Source: Cynocephalus volans
Taxonomy: Eukaryota; Chordata; Mammalia; Dermoptera; Cynocephalidae
Assembly: GCF_027409185.1 (NCBI RefSeq)
Contig: NC_084462.1
Location: 25,271,577-25,335,576, forward strand
Length of the DNA stretch: 64,000 nucleotides
Reading direction: 5' to 3'
The notes beneath the pieces are model-generated. The model ran no database searches, had not been told where the DNA came from, and saw nothing but the letters and a program-made list of their open reading frames with translations. Position numbers and translations under genes: made by a program. Shown here in pieces: positions 55,840 through 64,000 of this stretch; the first letter of the stretch is position 1; each line of letters starts with the position of its first letter.

Positions 55840-58800
55840 GAACTTTATCCATGGCCACATCCACACCTGGCATGCTGCTTCCCAGTGCAGAAGCAGCCCA
55901 CACCACTTTCAGCACTGCCCCACCCTCCAAAGGCACAGCAGGGTGGCCATTTGGAACCCCCCCCATCTCTTCTCCTGCTCCCAGCAACAGGGCAAACATA
56001 CCTATGACTCTCACGAAGTCCCTCCATTATAAACCCACTTTTGAAACATTGCTCAAATCTCCAATCACTTCCAACACCTCATCAATCCCAACATCCAAGT
56101 TTGTCATCAAGGTTGAAACCATGCCACCCACCACCCATCTTTTTCTGTACGGCACCAATGAGTGCATAAATCCAACAAGCTTTATAATCACGACCACCTA
56201 TCCCACCACCACCTGTGTGACTGTGACCCATGTGTCCTTCACCAGCTCCTACACCACCACTTACCCTATTATCACTACTGAGAAAGTGATCTCAGCCATG
56301 ACCTCTTCTCTCACTACAGCCACTATGGAGAAAACTCCCACAATGACAGCCCCATCTTCCTCCTCCGTCTCAACCACAGACTCAATCTCATCTACTATTG
56401 AAACCACAACCACATCTCCTACCCCAGTCATTACTTCTCTGTCTGCTACTACTCCTTCTCTGGTGACAACAAAAACCTTCTTGACACCTTCTCACCGACC
56501 ACCACTAGTGCCTTCACAAAGCCAACAACGATCACAACTTCATTTCCTAAGACTAGCAATATATTTACAACAGAAAGTACCGCCAGCCATTCTTCCACGT
56601 CCACCAACATACTCACACCGACTGCACCTGTTGCTTCGGCTGCTACTGAAGCAACCGCGCAACCAGGAACACCAACAATGACAACCGTCAAAAGGAGCTC
56701 TGAGAAACAAACACAAGCTCTGGCGAGTGACACTGCCAGAGAAACTCTCACCATGGAAATTACGTCTACTTCTCCAATCATTCCGGTAAGCACACCAACA
56801 AATACAGTGATTAATTCCACATTCACCCCCTCCACTCCAATGACCGCCAGAACCTTACCAAGACCAACAAGTATGGTTCTGTCTTCTACATCTTCAGACT
56901 ACTCCCCCACAGTCAGAACAAGCACAAATGTCATCACCTCACATTTCACTTCCTTGGGTACAGTGGGGACATCTACAGGCATAACTCTTACTTCTCTGGG
57001 TACGCCTATACCTACCATAACTCTAACAAATGTCACCCCCTCATCTGTAGGCAGTACTACTTTGTTGATGATGACAGACTTCACCTCAACACACCCTGCT
57101 TCCAGTCGATTGTCAAAAGTGACAGGGATCATTCCATCTTTCCCCAAAACATGAAAAACAGAGACCACTTCTGACATAACGGCACCCTCAGCTAACACTT
57201 CCACTGTGATAAAAACTTTCACTAGTATTGAGAACACTGTGCCAAGTACCCCCTTGAAGAGCTTTCCAGTGACATCGGCATTCTCCTATTCTGCATCTGC
57301 CAGCAGCAACAGGAACACTGACACAGAGAGCTTCCCCTCAGCTCCAACCATCATCAATACACTACGCACAACATATAAATCCAACCCGCCTCCCACAAAC
57401 ACGGATATAGTAATAACATCCACAACTACAGAAACACCTCCACCTACTGCAGCTGCTACTGAAACAAGCCAGATGAGATTCCACATGCCCAGAGACAAGG
57501 GCACTGGTGACAAAACACGGCACCCTACAGCTAAAGTTCCTACAGAATCTCTATTGACTACAATTATGGCTATTTCAACAATCATTTCATTATTAACTCC
57601 CACAGATTTGGTGAATTCGAGGACAAACAATGACTCTCCTACCAGTACCACCACCGCTTTCAAACCACTCAGCAGGAGAATTTCATCTCCGACACCTATC
57701 CCGACTACAAGGATGTTCAGCAATGGGACAACAAACAACAGAGCTTTAACAAGATTGAAGACAACACTGCCTACGACCAGGGCCAGGTCAATCCCTGCGT
57801 CTGACACAACCTACCCCACTCCTCCTAGTACTGCTCTGACACAGTCCACAACTAAAATCACCACTGCCACCATGACGAAGCACAAACCTGCCACTGCCAC
57901 CACTCCCACGCCCACCTCCCTCTATCAGCCATCTACAAAAACAGCCACCACTGCTGTCACTGATCCGGTGACAACACCCAATGTGACTACATCATACAGC
58001 CCTCCAAGCTTCACTTCTTCAAACACCCACTCCATTTCCAGCACCCCCATGACGGCCCTCAGCTCACCTCCTTCCACCCCAGGTACGTTGATGACGAGCA
58101 CAGCCATGACTCCATCCTCTCTAAGTACACACGTGGCTACCACAACACTCACAGCTGTCACCCCCTTATCTGTAGGCACCTCTCAGTTCTTGACGACAAA
58201 GACAGACCTCCCCACAGCACACACAGCCTCCAGTCCATTTTCAATGTCCACAAGTATCGTTCCACCTTCCACCACAACAAAGATAACGGAGCCCTCATCC
58301 CATGTTAGCACACGCCCTGCCAACACTGCCACTGTGAGCACTACTCTCACAAGTACTGACAGTAGTGAGACCAGTACCCTCTTGACTAGCTTTCGAGTGA
58401 CATCTGCATTCTCCTCTTCCGCATCTGCCAGCAGCACCAGGACCACTGACACAGAGAGCTTCCCCTCAGCTCCAGCCATCACCGATACCCTCTGCACAAC
58501 AGGGAAATCCACCCTGACTCCCACCAGCAGAGACTTTCTAACCACATCCGCATCCACAGAACTGCCTACACCCACTCCAACTGCCACTGCAACCAACTGG
58601 ATGACCTCTCCTACTCCCAGTGACACGACCACTGGTGAAACCACATGGCCTCCTACCCCTGACGTTTCTACCGAATCTCTCTCAGACACAATGACCACTA
58701 CTCTGACAGTCACTTCCTCCGTCACTCCCACGCCTTCAGTCACTTTGGACACAACCACCACGTCTCCCTCTGGCACCACCCATGTTTTCACGTCACCTCA

Positions 58801-61800
58801 GGATACAATTTCATCTTCCACACTTGTCCCGAGTACAGAAACCGTTGCCACTGGTACCACATACTCCACCCCTTTACCCACCACGGTGACCGCACTCACT
58901 ACTACCAGTACCTGGCCGACCTCTACTTCTGAGACCACTTACCCCACTCCTCCTAGTACTGCTCTGACACGGTCCACAACTGAAATCACCACTGCCACCA
59001 TGACAATGCACACACCTGTCACTGCCACCACTCCCACGCCCACCTCCCTCTATCAGCCATCTACAGAAACAGCCACCACTTCTGTCACTGACCAGGTAAC
59101 AACAGTCACCCAGTCCACGTCACACAGCACTCCCAGCTTCAGTTCTCCAAACACCCACTCCATATCCAGCACCCCCACGACGGAGCTCAGCTCACCTCCT
59201 TCCACCCCAGGTACGTTGATGACGAGCACAGCCGTTACTCCACCCTCTCTTAGTACACACGTGGCTACCACAACACTCACAGCTGTCACCCCCCTATCTG
59301 TAGGCACCTCTCACTTCTTGACGACAAAGACAGACTTCCCCACACCACACACAGCCTCCAGTCCATTTTCAATGTCCACAAGTATCGTTCCACCTTCCCC
59401 CGCAACAGAGATAACGGAGACCTCATCCCATGTTAGCACACGCCCTGCCAACACTGCCACTGTGAGCACTACTCTCACAAGTACTGACAGCACTGAGACC
59501 AGCACCCTCTTGACTAGCTTTCCAGTGACATCTGCATTCTCCTCTTCCGCATCTGCCAGCAGCACCAGGACCACTGACACAGAGAGCTTCCCCTCAGCTC
59601 CAGCCATCACCGATACACTCCGCACAACAGGGAAATCCACCCTGACTCCCACCAGCAGAGACTTTCTAACCCCATCCGCATCCACAGAACTGCCTACACC
59701 CACTCCAACTGCCACTGCAACCAACCGGATGACTTCTCCTACCCCCAGTGACACGTCCACTGGGGAAACCACATGGCCTCCTACCCCTGACGTTTCTACC
59801 GAATCTCTCTCAGACACAATGACCACTACTCCGACAGTCACTTCCTCCGTCACTCCCACGCCTTCAGTCACTTTGGACACAACCACCACGTCTCCCTCCG
59901 GCACCACCTATGTTTTCACGTCACCTCAGGATCCAATTTCATCTGACACACTTGTCCCTAGTACAGAAACAGTTGCCACTGGTACCACATACTCCACCCT
60001 TTTACCCACCACGGTGACCGCACTCACTACTACCAGTGCCAGGCCGACCTCTACTTCTGAGACCTCTTACCCCACTCCTCCTAGTACTGCTCTGACACGG
60101 TCCACAACTGAAATCACCACTGCCACCATGACAATGCACACACCTGTCACTGCCACCACTCCCATGCCCACTTCCATCTATCAAGCAACTGTGGAAACAG
60201 CCAACACTGCCGTCACTGATCCAGTGACAACACCTAATGTGACTACATCATACAGTCCTCCAAGCTTCACTTCTTCAAACACCCACTCCATATCCGGCAC
60301 CCCCACGACAGCCGTCAGCTCAGTTCCTTCCACCTCAGGTACCTTGTTGACAAGCACAGCCGTTACTCCCTCATCTCTTAGTACACACGTGGCTACCACA
60401 ACACTCACAGCTGTCACCCACTTACCTGTAGGCACCTCTCAGTTCTTGACGACGAAGACAGACCTCCCCTCAGCACACACAGCCTCCAGTCCATTTTCAA
60501 TGTCCACAAGTATTGTTCCACCTTCCCCCGCAACAGAGATAACGGAGCCCTCATCCCATGTTAGCACACGCCCTGCCAACACTGCCACTGTGAGCTCTAC
60601 TCTCACAAGTACTGACAGTCCTGAGACCAGCACCCTCTTGACTAGCTTTCCAGTGACATCTGCATTCTCCTCTTCCGCATCTGCCAGCAGCACCAGGACC
60701 ACTGACACAGAGAGCTTCCCCTCAGCTCCAGCCATCACCGATACCCTCTGCACAACAGGGAAATCCACCCTGACTCCCACCAGCAGAGACTTTCTAACCA
60801 CATCCGCATCCACAGAACCGCCTACACCCACTCCAACTGCCACTGCAACCAACCAGATGACCTCTCCTACCCCCGGTGACACGTCCACTGGGGAAACCAC
60901 ATGGCCTGCTACCCCTGACGTTTCTACCAAATCTCTCTCAGACACAATGTCCACTACTCCGACAGTCACTTCCTCAGTCACTCCCACGCGTTCGGTGACT
61001 TCAGGGACAAACACCACCTCTCCTCCTAGCACAACCGACGCTTTCACATCCCTCACGAGTAGAATTTCATCTTCTAGACCTGTCCTGAGTACAGAAATCG
61101 TCACCACCGGGACCACAGTAACCTCCCCTTTACCCAGCTTGACGACCACACTGCCTATGAGCAGTGCCAGGTCAATCCCTGCATCTGACACCACCTACCC
61201 CACTCCTCCTAGTACTGCTCTGACACAGTCCACAACTGAAATCACCACTGCCACCATGGCGATGCACACACCTGCCACTGCCACCACTCCCACGCCCACC
61301 TCCCTCTATCAGCCCTCTACAGAAACAGCCACCACTACTGTCACTGACCAGGTAACAACAGTCACCCTGTCCACATCACACAGCACTCCCAGCTTCAGTT
61401 CTCCAAACACCCACTCCATGTCCGGCACCCCCACGACGGCCCTAGGCTCACCTCCTTCCACCCCAGGTCCGTTGATGACGAGCACAGCTGTTACTCCATC
61501 CACTCTTAGTACACACGTGGCTACCACAACACTCACAGCTGTCACCCCCCTATCTGTAGGCACCTCTCACTTCTTGACGATGAAGACAGACCTCCCCACA
61601 GCACACACAGCCTCCAGTCCATTTTCAATGTCCACAAGTATCGTTGAACCTTCCCCCGCAACAGAGATAACGGAGACCTCATCCCATGTTAGCACACGCC
61701 CTGCCAACACTGCCACTGTGAGCACTACTCTCACAATTACTGACAGCACTGAGACCAGCACCCTCTTGATTAGCTTTCCAGTGACATCTGCATTCTCCTC

Positions 61801-64000
61801 TTCCGCATCGGCCAGCAGCACCAGGACCACTGACACAGAGAGCTTCCCCTCAGCTCCAGCCATCACCGATACACTCCGCACAACAGGGAAATCCACCCTG
61901 ACTCCCACCAGCAGAGACTTTCTAACCACATCCGCATCCACAGAACCGCCTACACCCACTCCAACTGCCACTGCAACCAACCGGATGACTTCTCCTACCC
62001 CCAGTGACACGTCCACTGGGGAAACCACATGGCCTCCTACCCCTGACGTTTCTACCGAATCTCTCTCAGACACAATGACCACTACTCCGACAGTCACTTC
62101 CTCCGTCACTCCCACGCCTTCAGTCACTTTGGACACAACCACCACGTCTCCCTCTGGCACCACCCATGTTTTCACGTCACCTCAGGATACAATTTCATCT
62201 TCCACACTTGTCCCGAGTACAGAAACCGTTGCCACTGGTACCACATACTCCACCTCTTTACCCACCACGGTGACTGCACTCACTACTACCAGTACCTGGC
62301 CGACCTCTACTTCTGAGACCTCTTACCCCACTCCTCCTAGTACTGCTCTGACACGGTCCACAACTGAAATCACTATTGCCACCATGACAATGCACACACC
62401 TGTCACTGCCACCACTCCCATGCCCACTTCCATCTATCAGCCAACTATGGAAACAGCCAACACTGCCATCATTGATCCGGTGACAACACCTAATGTGACT
62501 ACATCATACAGTCCTCCAAGCTTCACTTCTTCAAACACCCACTCCATATCCAGCACCCCCACGACGGCCGTCAGCTCACTTCCTTCCACCTCAGGTACGT
62601 TGATGACGAGCACAGCCATGACTCCATCCTCTCTAAGTACACACGTGGCTACCACAACACTCACAGCTGTCACGCCCTTATCTGTAGGCACCTCTCAGTT
62701 CTTGACGATGAAGACAGACCTCCCCACAGCACACGCAGCCTCCAGTCCATTTTCAATGTCCACAAGTATCGTTCCACCTTCCCCCGCAACAGAGATAACG
62801 GAGACCTCATCCCATGTTAGCACACGCCCTGCCAGCACTGCCACTGTGAGCACTACTCTCACAAGTACTGACAGCACTGAGACCAGCACCCTCTTGACTA
62901 GCTTTCCAGTGACATCTGCATTCTCCTCTTCCGCATCTGCCAGCAGCACCAGGACCACTGACACAGAGAGCTTCCCCTCAGCTCCAGCCATCACCGATAC
63001 ACTCCGCACAACAGGGAAATCCACCCTGACTCCCACCAGCAGAGACTTTCTAACCACATCCACATCCACAGAACCGCCTACAACCACTCCAACTGCCACT
63101 GCAAACAACCAGATGACTTCTCCTACCCCCAGTGACACGTCCACTGGGGAAACCACATGGCCTCCTACCCCTGACGTTTCTACCGAATCTCTCTCAGACA
63201 CAATGACCACTACTCCGACAGTCACTTCCTCAGTCACTCCCACGCATTCGGTGACTTCAGGGACAAACACCACCTCTCCTCCTAGCACAACGGACGCTTT
63301 CACGTCCCTCACGAGTAGAATTTCATCTTCTAGACCTGTCCCGAGTACAGAAATCGTCACCACCCGGCCCACAAACACCTCCCCTTTACCCAGCTTGATG
63401 ACCACACTGCCTACGACCAATGCCAGGTCAATCCCTGCGTCTGACACCACCTACCCCACTCCTCCTAGTACTGCTCTGACACAGTCCACAACTGAAATCA
63501 CCACTGCCACCATGACAATACACACACCTGCCACTCCCACCACTCCCACGCCCACCTCCCTCTATCAGCCTTCTACAGAAACAGCCACCACTTCTGTCAC
63601 TGACCAGGTAACAACAGTCACCCAGTCCACGTCACACAGCACTCCCAGCTTCAGTTCTCCAAACACCCACTCCATATCCAGCACCACCACGACGGCGCTC
63701 AGCTCACCTCCTTCCACCCCAGGTACGTTGATGACGAGCACAGCCGTTACTCCACCCTCTCTTAGTACACACGTGGCTACCACAACACTCACAGCTGTCA
63801 CCCCCCTATCTGTAGGCACCTCTCACTTCTTGACGACAAAGACAGACTTCCCCACACCACACACAGCCTCCAGTCCATTTTCAATGTCCACAAGTATCGT
63901 TCCACCTTCCCCCGCAACAGAGATAACGGAGACCTCATCCCATGTTAGCACACGCCCTGCCAACACTGCCACTGTGAGCACTACTCTCACAAGTACTGAC
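55840..64000 (+). CDS. MUC3A: MUC3A giant mucin exon 2 (partial; damaged 5' part)
   Basis: This is the large Thr/Ser/Pro-rich, O-glycosylated extracellular domain of the intestinal membrane mucin MUC3A, continuing past the window. The first ~110 codons match human MUC3A in order (from memory): TGTLS, PMTLT, SNTSSIPTSKF, KVETMPPT, then CINPTSFIITTTYPTTTC with two Cys at conserved 16-residue spacing. The frame shifts by one base near 56,490-56,498, and a TGA interrupts the new frame at 57,152. After that the frame is open for about 6.8 kb to the window end. The repeats start about 57,031. The C-terminal SEA, EGF-like and transmembrane parts lie outside the window. The 5' lesions suggest a pseudogene, alternative splicing or assembly error. 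Confidence 0.8.
57031..64000 (+). repeat. MUC3A: 376-codon (1128-bp) mucin tandem repeats
   Basis: An anchor (TGTCACCC, then CTGTAGGCACC) recurs at 58,156; 59,284; 60,412; 61,540; 62,668; 63,796, exactly 1128 bp apart, so five full units plus a 205-bp partial one are free of net indels. A degenerate unit precedes them at 57,031, spaced 1125 bp. Each unit contains phrases such as DTESFPSAPAITDTL, KSTLTPTSRDFLT and SLSDTM. Human MUC3A has a comparable 375-residue repeat (from memory). Minus-strand frames of 84 and about 200 codons recur in each unit as composition shadows. Confidence 0.95.

Noticed and set aside
57925..63819. Repeated minus-strand open frames of 84 and about 200-250 codons, one set per 1128-bp unit
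   Set aside because: They are antisense shadows of Thr/Ser/Pro codons (ACN, TCN and CCN read backwards give no stops), giving Val/Gly-rich translations without any domain, and they recur only because the unit repeats.
1..64000. CRISPR arrays, bacterial operons or phage systems
   Set aside because: Splice sites, SINEs, L1s, LTRs and CpG islands show this is mammalian nuclear DNA. No regularly spaced short repeats with unique spacers exist.

Overview
This is mammalian nuclear DNA, read as the interval from the 5' end of ACHE (minus strand, left edge) to the 5' half of the intestinal membrane mucin gene MUC3A (plus strand, right edge). The two genes are neighbours about 50 kb apart in human 7q22 (from memory), and the spacing here is about 53 kb. 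The many short interspersed repeats are tRNA-Ile-like monomers and dimers with poly-A tails and target-site duplications. They look like the CYN SINEs of colugos (Dermoptera), so the source is probably a colugo. That species call is an inference from memory, not from a search.

Layout. 1-2450: CpG-rich ACHE 5' region, with intron 1 (including an E-box/N-box pair), non-coding exon 1, a GC-box promoter and a consensus CTCF core at 2412-2425. 2450-33,800: repeat-dominated intergenic DNA, mostly old L1 in both orientations, ERVL/MaLR LTRs, other solo LTRs and about 15 SINEs. It includes a 2.16-kb internally deleted L1-like element with an 80-bp VNTR (14,328-16,487) and a GC-rich promoter-like block (30,600-31,170). 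33,900-38,800: a decayed Thr/Ser/Pro-rich stretch that resembles mucin coding sequence broken by stops, frameshifts and at least five later insertions. I read it as a relic mucin exon. 38,800-53,400: more LTR, L1 and ERVL material, including young 5'-truncated L1 copies. 53,500-64,000: MUC3A exon 1 (signal peptide), a 1.7-kb intron and the giant repeat exon, which runs off the window.

The MUC3A repeat exon is the main feature. From about 57,031 it consists of 376-codon units repeating at exactly 1128 bp, open to the window end in one frame, with alternating sub-types that form a mosaic higher-order structure. The non-repetitive 5' part of the same exon carries an apparent 1-base frameshift near 56,490-56,498 and an in-frame TGA at 57,152. 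The gene is therefore a recent pseudogene, or is spliced differently here, or the assembly has errors. No tRNA or rRNA gene, CRISPR array or bacterial-type feature is present.
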